From: Volutella citrinella
Lineage: Eukaryota; Ascomycota; Sordariomycetes; Hypocreales; Nectriaceae
Assembly (NCBI GenBank): GCA_034401135.1
Contig: JAWZSP010000001.1
Location: 2,976,001-3,040,000 of the forward strand
Length of the DNA: 64,000 nt
Direction: 5' to 3'
The position numbers and the translations under genes were made by a program. Each line of letters opens with the position of its first letter. Positions within the stretch are counted from its first letter, which is position 1. This document shows positions 1 to 11,013 of this stretch, in pieces. The notes under the pieces are model-generated. The model ran no database searches. It saw only the letters and a list, made by a program, of their open reading frames with translations, and had not been told where the DNA came from.

Positions 1-1541
1 AGCTTGGCAAGGTCGGAGTAGTTGGCTGGCTCGAAGGTGCTGGCTGGATGTTGGAGTTGGATGGATTGCCACCCTGCTGTCGGAAAATCGGATCGTAGCC
101 AAGACACTCGCGCTTCGATTTTTTGCAGTTGTTGCACGTCGGGTGTGTTTCATCACACTATAAGGGCTTGATGTTAGGAGGGAGAGTGAATCAGGGAATT
201 GTAGACTCTCAGATGGAAAGGAAGAAACAAATAGTGGGAAAGCGCGGGACAGTGGGCGGAGCTGCAGGTATTTGAAACAGTTGGCAACCCGGGTTCGATG
301 ACAGGCGTCGACTGGGCTGAGGCGGCAGCCGGGATGGACGTCTCGGTTGCATCTTGGAACCGCCAACAGGCAGCTTACGGGTACGAGACTCGACCATGCT
401 ACTCGCGTGTACCCAAGAACAAAACCAACAACCCAGCCGCCAAGCAAACGCTCTGCCCTTTGTCGCATTGCCGGCTGAGCCAACTGTCCAATACGTGCGC
501 CCATGGAAAGCGGCTTGCTCAAGCCGCCCGGCAAGTTGATCTAAGGAAAAAATACTGCCCGTAGGACACTCCAACATGAGAACTGCTCACCTTGATTCTG
601 CGCTTGCGGCATGTTAGACACCCTGTCTTGGTTCGTCGTTTAATCTCCTAAAGCAAGCGTATTAGAAACGGATACGCGATACTCCAACGCGAGTAGTTCC
701 TGGACGCAAGGCCTCGCCAACTGATGGCACTTTGACGTACCTTTTTGGGACCGCGGTGACCTAACAGGCGGGGATCATGAGGCAGCGCATATCGCGCGAT
801 GGCATCTGTTGGGAGGCCATAACCTGGAACCACGGGAATCCCGTGGTGGGTACCGTAAAAGGCCATCCCCCCTGATACCGGGGGCATCGGCATCCCCATG
901 GACAAGCCTGGCGGCGTCGTCGCTGGCCCGGGAGGCTGCGGGATCGATTCGAGGGTCCGCATGCTGGGTAGCGACATGGTGTTGCTCCCTATAGGTAAGG
1001 GGCTTGGTCGATATCCGTCGGCAGCTTGTGTCGTCGCGGGCGGGTACGGTGCATACTGGGTGGTGGGAAAGCCAGCAGCTGTCGCATACGGCGACGATGG
1101 ACCCGGATAGCTCACAGGTAGGCCATGGGGAGCTCCCGGGTGCTGGCTCGACATTTCGGGGTCTGTCGTCGATGCAGAGTCATGTACAGAGGTGGTGCTT
1201 TCGCCGTTGTGCTGCAGTACCGAGGTCGCGATGGGAGGTAGGCCGGTGACGGAGGGGCTCGCGGGGAGCTTGACTGGCGACGGGGCGGCGACAACGGCGG
1301 TAGCAGTCGAGGCGGTAGCAGCAGCAGCACTCACGGAAGGGGCCGGTACTGTCGAGCTGTCTGTCTCCGGTGAAGTGATGGCTGGCGGCGGATAGGAGGT
1401 CGCGGAGGAGAGGGCGGGGAGGGCGGCGATGGCGGGAGGACCTTCTTTTGGGGTGGCAGACGAGGCAGCATGAGCCAGTTCAGGAGCTAGAACGACGCTG
1501 GAAGAGTTGTCGTGACTCTCCCCGAGAACGTCCTGTGCCAT
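1..1541 (-). CDS. Zn(II)2Cys6 transcription factor, 5' part (truncated by window edge)
   Basis: Predicted nuclear DNA-binding regulator. Three exons are visible: 1541-741, 647-591 and 157-1, continuing off the left edge, with introns of 93 and 433 bp. All junctions are phase 0. Exon 1 gives about 267 residues, rich in Ser, Pro, Ala and Thr, ending in GHRGPKK. Exon 2 encodes only EIKRRTKTGCLTCRKRRIK. Exon 3 opens with CDETHPTCNNCKKSKREC and continues GYDPIF. Together these form a complete fungal zinc cluster (C-x2-C-x6-C-x6-C-x2-C-x6-C) followed by a low-complexity Gln/Ser/Pro linker. Donors are GTACGT and GTGAGC; acceptors are TTTAG and TATAG. The cluster lies unusually far from the N terminus (residues about 276-302). 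The basic GPKKEIKRRTKTGCLTCRKRRIKC sequence recalls a conserved Pezizomycotina Zn2Cys6 subgroup (Moc3-like); that assignment is from memory. The regulatory C-terminal domain lies outside the window, so target genes cannot be guessed. Confidence 0.9.
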
Positions 1542-2080
1542 TCTGGTTTTAATTAGAAATTTTTATGGAGCCACGAGGCAAGAGTCGGGAGCCAGGTAAA
1601 CCGGCAGGGATACCGCGACACCCTGGACGACCGAGGAACCTGGTGTGCGGGACAGGGAAGCAGACGTCCGGTACAGTAGCAGCAATAAAGGCCGAGCAGG
1701 GGCACACGGAGGTGAACCAGGTACCGCGAGTAGGACAGCCTGGAGGCCTGGACAGAAGGGCCCCCCCAGGCGTGGAGAGCCAGGGCGCGGACAAGCAGTC
1801 GACGGCCCTGGGCTGGGGGAGCTATCTTCGATGCGATGCGATGCGATGCAACACGGCTCGGGGTGCGGCGGCAGCGGCAGCGACGGCGACTAGGCCTGGG
1901 ACAGGACCAAGACGACGACCTGACGTGGAGCGCACGCGAGTCCAGTTCAGCCAGGTGGATATGCCTAGTCTGGGAAGAGGAGGAGTAGAAAGAGAGCAAT
2001 CGCGGGTAGGGGACGGATTGGGCAGTCGATTCGTCGTCTAAGGACATCGAAGCCGCGACCCCCTGTCTGGCTGAGCGTAC

Positions 2081-2160
2081 TGGTGGTGGCCGGTGTGGTG
2101 GACGGTGTGGTGGACTGGTGGTGGCCGGTGTGGTGGACGGTGTGGTGGACTGGTGGTGGA
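2081..2160. repeat. 35-bp tandem repeat, 2.3 copies
   Basis: A 35-bp unit beginning TGGTGGTGGCCGGTGTGGTG occurs at 2081-2115 and identically at 2116-2150, followed by a partial third copy to about 2159. It is built from TGG/GTG triplets and is strongly G-rich on the plus strand. Exact copies indicate recent expansion. It lies in the presumed 5' flank of the zinc-cluster factor gene. Confidence 0.9.
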
Positions 2161-5100
2161 TGAGGTGGTGTTGTTGTTGGCGGAGGTGGTTCGCAGTCGG
2201 CCTGGGCATGAACAAACGTTGGCGTGCGAGGGAGGGGGGGGGGGGGGGCACAGGTCACTGCGCGCTTAGTTTGGGGGGAACTCCTCGCCCATGGGAGCCC
2301 CAAAAAAGCGAGGGCGATAGAAGGGCCCGGGGGTAACGGGTAGAGTGATGGTTTGTCGATGGAGTCTTTTGTCTGGCGTGTCGGTCGTTCGAGCACGAAC
2401 AAGCTGTAGTTGGGTGGACGGGAAAAAGAGCAAGGGGGGTGTGGAAATAAACGCCATGCCTGCCAAAGGTCAAGAGTGGGTACCAGGTACGCACTACGCG
2501 ACGGACAGCGGGACCATGCCCACGGGTGCCAACAACATGATGCTAGCAACACCACCACCAACCGGTGAGGCAAGGTACCTGCGACCGTCTTGCGCATACT
2601 GGAGTGCGACGCTTTAGAACGGCGCCAAAGGACATGATTGTTGGTCGTAAGGAGGACAGCCAGAGAGGGTGGCGCCGCTTGAGTGACGGACAGCCGAGGC
2701 GCAGAGGCGTTTGTTGGGAGCTGTTAGGCACCATGACGGTACCTGCTACCTGCTACCTGCCACCTCCTATTGTTATCCCCAATTACTGGTCTCTGCCATC
2801 AGTGGGTAAGGCAGATGCACTACGTATAAAGCCTCAAGGCAAGGTGGCGACGCATCCAAGATTCAAAGGTACCTGCTCCGTAATTACTGGTCCGTAGACT
2901 CTCTCGTCTCGGATGGAGACAAGAGGCGGGAGGTTCAGGGGGGAGGCCCGAATGCCCCGGGCTGCCACCGCCGTGGCGGGAGCGTTGGCGCCGTCGAGGT
3001 GCCTGGGTAGGTCAGGTAGCCACCTTGCCTGTTGGAGGTTATCAGATACCTTAGCGATCGGGTGTGGGAGGGGGGGGGGGCAGTCAAGCAGTTTGATGGT
3101 TTCCCACCTAGTTTGCCTGTCTGCGCTCCCTAGCTTGGGTGCCATGGCCGGGCTTCAGTGATTACCGATGCTGATCGTTGGTAGCTACGGTATGCATACC
3201 TTGAGTAAGGTAGTAGTCGGCAATGTAGGTAGGTTGTTAGCCCGGCCGTCTCCCCAGCCATGATCCCCCCCCAATGTGTGCACTACGTAGAGTTACTACC
3301 TGAGATGGGATTCAGATTCTCGATATCAGATGCAAGCCACCGGGCCTGGACTGCCACCGGGCAGATGATGCATGCCACGCAGCAGATAAGAAATGGAGGC
3401 GAGTCACCCACATGCTGCGGTGAAGCAGATGGGACCACTCCAAGTTTCTTGACCTGATGCTGATGCTGATGCTCCCACTCTGGCAACCCGGGCCATCTCA
3501 TCCTATCTCGTCTCAGCTCATATCACAGCAGCTTGTAACGGAGCGCATTGCGCATCACGATGACCAAAAGGCATGGGGTTGAGTATAGGGGATGGCCAAT
3601 AATAGCAGCAATAGCAGCAGGAGCGTTTGCGGCCATCACTTGGGCGAAACAGCGTGCCATCGTCATTGCCCATCATGACATCCATCGCCTGCATGGCATG
3701 GCGCGCCTCTTGGTTCCGCGCCACAAGCGTCGGCACGGGCATGGGCACGAGCACGGGCTCATGGGTGTTGGGGATGCACCGCACAGCGGCAGGATGCTGT
3801 TCCCTTCCCTCCAGACACATCGGCGGGATCGCCCACCTGCATGGCGACGGGCCTGCCAGGCTGTCAGGCGAGCCAACCAGCAGGCTAGCCAACGGACCAC
3901 GGCCAGGCGAACCGGGGAGTCTCCAGTCGCTGTTCACCAAAGAGACCAAGGCCGCCCACCCCCTCTCCTCCCCAGGCTGCAATCTTAGCGGCCCCGAGAC
4001 AGACTGTTCCGTGGACGATGGCTGGCCGACACGACCTGCTGGGGGAGTATGGGTTCGTATGCATGGTGGGTTGACAAGGATATGACCAATATTGGGTTGC
4101 GACAGCTAGTCCACTGCCCACTTGCGGTTGCCAACCACATCCTCCCACAACACGGTGTGGATCTTCCGCCGCCGCCCCTATTCCTATTCCCCCGAGGCGC
4201 CAGTAGGTAGCTAGCTGCATGCGTTGTTGGTGAGATACCTACCTGGCTTGGGGAAGCCATTCAAGTTGGAAGTGGACAAACTTGGTACACAATTCTCCAT
4301 CTCTTCCACCGATTTACGCGCGCACTGACGGTTTGTCCGGTCGTAGTGCTAATCCCACATTATGTTAACCGCGCAGGTGCTGAGCACTATTAGGAGAAGG
4401 TGTGTCATTGTATGGGCAAACATTACCAAGGTAAGCAATTACTACGGGCAGCAAGTGTCTGCTACTAGGCAGGCCTGACCTTAGTACCTGATTGAGTACA
4501 CAAGTTCCTTCCCCACGTACCCTGACCAAGAGAATGACTTGGCATGGGCCTAAGAAAGGCAAAGATACGACAACCCGGGACATGGGCACGGATGGCCGGA
4601 GCTGGAGGTCAGGTAGTGCCGGTGGTGGCTTGGGCCGACGAGTGATGGCTCTGATCTGACAACAGCCAGCCTTCGGCAGCCAGCCATGAGTGTGAGTATT
4701 GGGTAATGATACGTACCAGACCAACCTAGCCGAGCCAACATTTCTGCAGCAGCGTGCAAGAGGCACACATCTCCCCAGAAGGATCTGTTACTCGCAGTAT
4801 CCGTCCGGAAGTCGAATGTGTTTTGCTACTATCAACTCAGATTCGGCTCGTTGCAACGGGCCATCGCCGACATGAACATCTTCACGCAAGTTAGGCCTCG
4901 GCTCTACACAGGGCACCGGGCCCGCCACAATGCCGTCGGGTGGCACAAGTTGTACCAGCCACTGCTGGGTACCCAACCCGCTACTGGGGGTAGTAGTAAT
5001 TAATGCTAGCACTACTGGTCGACAGTGGCGGTGGGCATCAGTTGTTGGCTCCTCGCTGGCACATGTCTGTGATCAACGATGCCGAGCTACCTTGGTCGGG

Positions 5101-5933
5101 CGGGAAGCCCTGGGCGCCTCCCCACAACGCCACACCAAGGCGCTAATAGCCCAACTGGACTTAGCTCCCAGGGGCACCTAGCACACTAATGTAGGTACCA
5201 CAGGCGCTACAGCGAGACTACAGGCAGTGCGTCCAGCAGCAGCAACACGGCCTGCCAACACGCCGCAATGGGTTCGCATGGAGATGATTCCCTACCGTAC
5301 CCTCACACCTCCACTCGCCAACCCGCCTAATCGAGCAGAGACGGAGCCTTTTCTGGCATCGAGCCCATCGATCCTTACCCTGATCGTCGAGGCTAGCATC
5401 GTGCGCGACAGCAAATTATAGATTGCGAGCATGCGCTATATGCCCTCCCTCGCTTCATCGGCCTGTGAATTTCATCAGAACCCATCAGAGACGCGCCCAG
5501 CGAGTTCTACCACAGCATTCGGGTTTAGCAGTACAAGTAGTGCCCGTTGCTGCTCATGATGATGATGATGTTGCTGCTGCTGCTGTTGCTGGCTCATCGG
5601 CCCCCCTTCTTGTCGCCCAGATCTCCGTGTAATTCAGCCACCGTCAAATTTCCCGCCCACCTTGCACCATCCCCGCCGCTCTGGGCCTCTCTGCCCACCG
5701 AACCCCTGCGACCGCCCCCCTTGTGTAACTGTCAACCATGCCTCACCACCAGGAAGCAGATGCCTCTTTCGTCGCTGCTCGCCCACATGCGCAGGCCGGC
5801 AGCGTTGACACGTTCCTCATGTTGCCTGCTCGCTCGTTCCATTTCCTGCTCACCTTGCCGCTCAAGTTCATGGCTTGCTTCTGGGCTTGCATGAGGCAGA
5901 TACGAGTCGCCCCTTACTGCCCGTCTGCTTCAT

Positions 5934-5978
5934 CCTCAGCCTCAGCCTCAGCCTGATTCTGATTCTGATTCTGATTCT
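5934..5978. repeat. Adjacent hexanucleotide repeats (CCTCAG)3 and (GATTCT)4
   Basis: Three CCTCAG units at 5934-5951 are followed, after CCT, by four GATTCT units at 5955-5978. This is a compound microsatellite in non-coding DNA. Confidence 0.9.
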
Positions 5979-6807
5979 GCCGTGATCGGGTATCAAACAG
6001 ATCCAACAGTCATAGTGCCATGTCCACATATCCGCCGCGCGGTCCCTGTTCGCCGCCGCCACACACACACCCCCCTTTCACGCCATGTTACCTACCTAAT
6101 GCACATAGTATGAGAAAATACTACCGTATCTACGGAGGACGGATACTTCTTACCACTCGCAGCAGCTGCCTGCCCAAGGCGACCTTGGCGGGCGTCAAGA
6201 AATCCCTGCCCCGCGTAACTGCGGCAAACAAGCGAGACAGGCGGCCAGGTTCCCGGCCGACATGGTCCCGGCTCGCGCATCTCTCCATCTCACGTTGCTG
6301 CTCGCCTAGCGATCCATCCGCTGCCGAACTGCTGGGGTCATGCAGATGGCCTTCTTCCCCGGCCACGTCTCCCATTCCCGAATAGGACGCGAACGGGTCA
6401 GTGGGGGATGACAGAACCAAGGAAGAAAAGAATAAAATAGAAAAAGAGGACTTTAGCTAAATTAGAGCCCCCAAAGGTCGAACACAAATGCTTGCCATGT
6501 AATGCTCAGTGGCTAATGTGGAGCGCATAATGTTGCTGGTGGCGTAATCTCTGGTCTCTGCATAAACACCAAGCATCTAACGTAGCGTAGTTATATCGGT
6601 ATTATTATGCGACACATCCGCTTCTGGGCCCAAGCCCGACTGATAGGCGGTACGGGTGGGACAATATGACGGTATTGTCCGAGTATTATATGCATATTAC
6701 GATGTGGTGTCTACGATGGGGTCTATAGAGTACAGATTGATGATAACGTACCGAGTATCCCCAGCGGCTCGCCTAGCAGCCGGTGCAAACCGAGCCCCTT
6801 GGCTCCA

Positions 6808-8223
6808 TCAGCACAACCGCGAGAGCCCCTCGACCTTCTCCCAGTTCACCCCAGACGCCTTGCCCGCTGCACCGTCGGCACCCAGCACCATCCACGGGCC
6901 GCCGTGGCACCTCTTGCTCTCCAGCTCATACGTCCACGCCACGCACCACCGCCCGTTCTGCCGGCACTTGGCCTGGCAGTCGTTTGCGCTCTTGACCGAG
7001 CTCCAGGTCCGCGTGTGCTCGTCCGGCTTGCCGACGTGGTCCACCCCGAGCTGCGTGGGCCGGTCCTGCAGCGCCGACAGCGGCGAGCCGCCAAACAGCT
7101 CCCACACGTCGCGCCACCTCACCGGCTGGTTGAGGCGCGCGAGCGTCTCCCCGACGTGCTTCATCTCGCCGGGCTTGCGCAGCCCGTGGAACGACACCAG
7201 GGGGGAGCAGAACCTGTCCGCCCAGAGCCGCGTGATGGACGGGGGCTCTCCATTAAAGTGGTGGTTGAGCCGCTCCTCGATGTAGATTCCTAGCTTCTGC
7301 AGCGTCGACGCTACCAGCCGGTCGCCCCAGGTCTCTTCCATGGACTCGGCGTAGGCCTCGTTGACGACGCCGGGATGGTCGAATAGGCGCTTCATAGCCA
7401 CGCCCGAAATCAGAATAGCAGACCCGCCGTGTGCAAACCTGGCCTTGTAGTCTCCAACGCTGTTGCCAATGTACTGGGCTTTGTGCGGGTCCAGGTGAGT
7501 CAACAGCATCTGCAACGACGATCGGATCAAGAACGTGTCGTCGTCCAAGATGATGTACCACTTCTTCTGGGGAAGATCGTTATAGAGCATCTCCATTCCC
7601 ATGATGAACTGGATGCCATGTCAGCAATAGCACCGCAAGCAGAACAACGGACCTCGACGTACCTTGAGTGCATCTAGCTCCCAGCCATACTCCTTCCCAA
7701 TGCGATTTGCTTCTTCTTCGTCCCCGGCTGCCACTTGCTTCTGGAGGTTCTGGTACTTAACAAGCCTCGGATAGTCTTGCGCACGCCCGCGAACCTTTGT
7801 GTCAACCACCTTCTTGAGGGCGTCATGCACCGTCACGCCCAACAACGCAGCGTCAGTCTGGTTGACCGTAGTCCAATCTCCCACCACCAAAAAGCCATGC
7901 CCCTCCTGCCCCAGAATACCTCCTGAGTGGGAGAATGCCTTCAGCTGCTCCGGCAGGCGGTGACGGGTCCCATAGCCCGTCTTGATCAAGTAGCCAACCT
8001 CGGTGCGCAGGTCGATTGGGTACTTGGGAGGGGCCCAAAGCCAAGCATCGCGGTCAGTGGTGGCGCCGCGAATGGTATTAAAGAGGCGGGTGAGATTAAA
8101 GTTGACAGCTAGACGTATAAAAGAGTCGTGCGGAAGTATTGAATATGAAATAATAGCAATGATGATGATGAGGACAGAGAGCTGATTAAGGCGTCGCCTT
8201 AGTCGCCGGCTCATTTTCGCCAT
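6808..8223 (-). CDS. Type II membrane glycosyltransferase, GT31 (Fringe-like), with C-terminal PAN/Apple-like module
   Basis: Likely Golgi glycosyltransferase using a nucleotide sugar. Two exons, 8223-7663 and 7608-6808, are joined in phase 0 across a 54-bp intron (donor GTACGT, acceptor CCAG), giving 453 residues. A basic N terminus precedes a signal-anchor helix at about residues 15-30 (LSVLIIIIAIISYSIL). The catalytic domain carries WYIILDDDTFLI, with the DDD metal-binding motif at residues 209-211, followed by the GGSAILIS segment typical of GT31/Fringe folds. The last 60 or so residues contain DCQAKCRQNGRWCVAWTY, a Cys-rich pattern like a PAN/Apple fold, which may bind carbohydrate or protein. 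Acceptor sugar and linkage cannot be read from sequence. Start ATG 8223 directly precedes the basic region and membrane anchor. Confidence 0.85.
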
Positions 8224-9153
8224 GGCGTCTCAAGAAATTCTGTAATGCCGTCGAGAGCCCTGGGAACTCCCATTTCGGATCAACTTGCAAGGGCCTATCG
8301 TTGTCTTGGCGAGCAGTCCATGACCGGAGCCCAGCCCTGACGCGTCTTTGGGTTTTTTTTTTCCGTTGAGGAAGCGTTTGTAAGTGCTTCTCGAGTCGCC
8401 CGCCGCCACTGCAAGAAAGACAAAGAAATACACTGCAGGCCGTTAAATTTGACCCTGGCCTGTGCAAAAAAAGAGCGAAGAGATGGCGCAAGGAGTGAAT
8501 GCCGAACTGAAGTCGCGAAATCAGCGAGCATGTTGTACTCAAACAGGGGTGATGTTGTGCTGAGTCAGCAGCACATTGGCAAACTCCATTGGCTCTGCGG
8601 GCGATACCCTTCCATCCTCTGACCTGACATCGGCTCTTTTGCGTAGGTTCCGGCACAGGAACCTTTAAAACGTTGTATTTGGTGAATGCATGATAACATG
8701 TTGCTGAAGACTTGCCAAAGATCCGGTTCATACAAGCAGTTCCCGTTGAGGAGCACCACTGCCGATCCCGTCCTTGATGATGGTGACGCAATGCCCAAGT
8801 CTTGGAACAGAGCAACTCCCGGGGTGTAAAAATAATGGAAAAGCCGTCAGAGCTTGCTTCACTTTGGATACACCATCTAATGCATCTAGTATCTTGTCCA
8901 GGCGACGTTCTACACATTGCTGCTATGAATGTATTTATGAGGATCCATTTCTAACCTGAGACACCATCACCTTTTCAAAAAAAAAAAAAAAAAACGCCTA
9001 ACCATGCAGCAAAACAGCAACCTCGTCAACAGAATCTACGGCATCAGTCACCAGCAGAGTAGATATACAGCGAGATCCAACCACGATCGCATAAAAAATG
9101 CCATCAGATGGATCTCCCAGTCGGAACTTGAGAGGTAGGGCACACTAACCCAC
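8224..9153. other. Intergenic region upstream of the glycosyltransferase
   Basis: Contains the 5' flank of the minus-strand glycosyltransferase and the 3' flank of the ubiquitin protease. An 18-A run lies at 8977-8994. No gene supported. Confidence 0.6.
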
Positions 9154-11013
9154 CTAAACCTCGTCGCCCTCGAGTTCGTAGAAGAGCAAGTACACCTCCC
9201 GCTGCATCCCGAGGACTTCACTCGTTTTCGCCTCGCGCACCTTCTCGTCATTGACGCGCCACCACTTGTCCGTGTTTGACTTGCGCTTCCTCGGGCGCTT
9301 GGCCGGGGGGATGGGAGTTTGCGACATCTTGATGGGGCTGGTGTCCTGCGGCTGCTTGGGGGAGGTGAGCCTGGACAGCGCCGACTTGGTGGACGCGGCG
9401 ACAGAGCGCAGGCTGCTTGAGTCGGTATCCTCCTTCTTGGCGTTGAGATCGGAGGGAATACTCCTCGGCGGAACTTGCAGCGAGTCGAACGAGGGCGTCG
9501 ACGAGTTGTTGCCTGATGATGCTGACAGGAGATCCGGTGTCGATATCGCGGGGCTATCCACCGTCCTGGCCGTGAGATTCGGGGTGGAGATTGGCGTGGG
9601 AGTCTTGCTGTAGATCTCAGAGGGCTGGAAGGTGTTCGAGTTGGCGAATGGCGCAGGGAGGTTTTGTCGTCGGAACGCCTCGTAATGGCCGCTGTTGTGG
9701 CCTCCGCGGTGTGTCACCAGTCCGCGCAGCCTGTACTTCTTCTGGTCCATCAGGCCGCCGAGCGCCAGTTGCTCAGGGAAGCTGACCTTGGCCGAGTTCT
9801 TCTGGGTCATCTGGCCCACGTCGTAGATGGATCGTGATAGATGGATGGCGAGAATCTTGGGGAACAGGGACATCCTGGTGATTTTTGCAATCTTGCGCTT
9901 GGGCGCATAGCGCATGTCTCCGAGCTCGATATCCTCTGGGGGGTTCTCGGGGTCAATCTCAATGGCAAGGGTCAGCTTTCGCAAAGACTCCCGGGCTTGC
10001 GACTTGAAGGACTCGGACGTCGACTTTGCAATATCGGCCTCCAGCTGCGATCGAGTCTGGAGAAGCCGGCACATGTCGCATTTGAAATCATCAATGTACT
10101 CCGTCTTGAAAATCCCATCAAAGCATGAGTTGAGTGTGGTGGAGGATGTCTGGGGGACGGCGAGGGTTATGGTACAAAAGGTCTCCTCTCGCGGTTTCGT
10201 TTTGTACCGGCAGGTTTGACACTCGATGTGCGACTCATACTTGCCCTCCATGGGGAAGCCCTCCTCTATCTCAATGGGCAGTGGGATGTTTTCGAGGGGG
10301 ATCTGGATCTCTGGTGTTTTGGTTTCTGTGCGAGGCTCAATGGCAGACTCGTCGGGGTCCCTGGGGGCGTCGGTTTCCAACGACTCTTGCTCAGCCTGTT
10401 GGCCATTGGGCCCATCGCTTGAGGCCTTGACGGATGCGGCGGCGCTGGCCATGATGCCACGCCTTCGGGCATACAGTCGAGCGCGCTGGCCCGAGTGGTA
10501 CTCGTCCTTGAGCCGCTCGGCGACGATCTGCAGAAACTCTTGCGCATCCTGCTGTTGGCGGCTGATGCGCTGCTTGAAAGCTGCCTCGAGGACCTTGACG
10601 AATTGAAAGGGCGAGATGGACTTGCGGTAGATGGGGCGCTCGTTCAGGGCGTCGAGCATGTCTTTGAGGCCCTGGGATACCAACCCTTCCTGCAGGCCCT
10701 GGAGTTTCCATTGGGGCATCTGGTGGCCATCGGGCTGGACGAGGCTAGAGTAAACACTGGGCTCTTCGATGCGACGACGGTGCGTCTCGCGGATCAAGTA
10801 GATGCGCAGCTCTCCGAGGCCGGCAAGAGCCTGGAGGATGGAGTTGATAAAGCAGTCATTGGCCTGGTTGCGCAAGCCGACAATTGACTTTTTGCGAGAG
10901 CCCGAGGTTTCGTGATCGACGGTGAAGTTGGGCGCAAAGACGTAGATGAGGGCCGCGGCAGCCAGAGAGGCGCCGGCGGCGTAGGAAACGACCGTGGCCG
11001 ACTTGTCGGGCAT
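9154..11013 (-). CDS. Membrane-anchored ubiquitin-specific protease (Ubp16/USP30-like)
   Basis: Cysteine protease of the USP (peptidase C19) family that removes ubiquitin from proteins. Single exon, 619 residues. A short hydrophobic helix at about residues 10-27 resembles the N-terminal anchor of yeast Ubp16 and animal USP30, which sit in the mitochondrial outer membrane. The Cys box VGLRNQANDCFINSILQAL contains the predicted nucleophile C54; QQDAQEFL at 154-161 is a standard USP motif. CxxC pairs at C265/C268 and C312/C315 form the usual zinc ribbon of the fingers. The His box GHNSGHYEAF holds predicted catalytic H443, and KWWRVNDEKV near residue 580 supplies the third triad position. Between Cys and His boxes is an acidic insertion (about 185-250), and a Ser/Thr-rich tail region (about 450-560) is probably disordered. 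Mitochondrial location is inferred from family architecture only. Confidence 0.9.
   Translation of the reverse strand: MPDKSATVVSYAAGASLAAAALIYVFAPNFTVDHETSGSRKKSIVGLRNQANDCFINSILQALAGLGELRIYLIRETHRRRIEEPSVYSSLVQPDGHQMPQWKLQGLQEGLVSQGLKDMLDALNERPIYRKSISPFQFVKVLEAAFKQRISRQQQDAQEFLQIVAERLKDEYHSGQRARLYARRRGIMASAAASVKASSDGPNGQQAEQESLETDAPRDPDESAIEPRTETKTPEIQIPLENIPLPIEIEEGFPMEGKYESHIECQTCRYKTKPREETFCTITLAVPQTSSTTLNSCFDGIFKTEYIDDFKCDMCRLLQTRSQLEADIAKSTSESFKSQARESLRKLTLAIEIDPENPPEDIELGDMRYAPKRKIAKITRMSLFPKILAIHLSRSIYDVGQMTQKNSAKVSFPEQLALGGLMDQKKYRLRGLVTHRGGHNSGHYEAFRRQNLPAPFANSNTFQPSEIYSKTPTPISTPNLTARTVDSPAISTPDLLSASSGNNSSTPSFDSLQVPPRSIPSDLNAKKEDTDSSSLRSVAASTKSALSRLTSPKQPQDTSPIKMSQTPIPPAKRPRKRKSNTDKWWRVNDEKVREAKTSEVLGMQREVYLLFYELEGDEV

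Larger units (their letters stand above)
1542..6807. other. Gene-free intergenic stretch
   Basis: No open frame here shows recognisable domains, consistent splice signals or conserved motifs. The longer frames (for example 1553-2251 minus and 3518-3982 minus) are low-complexity and overlap frames on the other strand. Much of 1542-2500 probably includes the promoter and 5' leader of the zinc-cluster gene. Simple repeats are scattered through it: (CGATG)4 at 1829-1848, the 35-bp tandem repeat at 2081-2160, a 15-G run at 2234-2248, (TACCTGC)3 at 2740-2760, ATG/CTG triplets near 5550-5590, and hexamer repeats at 5934-5978. Confidence 0.6.

Noticed and set aside
1553..2251. 232-codon minus-strand frame
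   Set aside because: Pro/His/Ser-rich translation of tandem repeats and GC-rich DNA, overlapped by other long frames; no motif.
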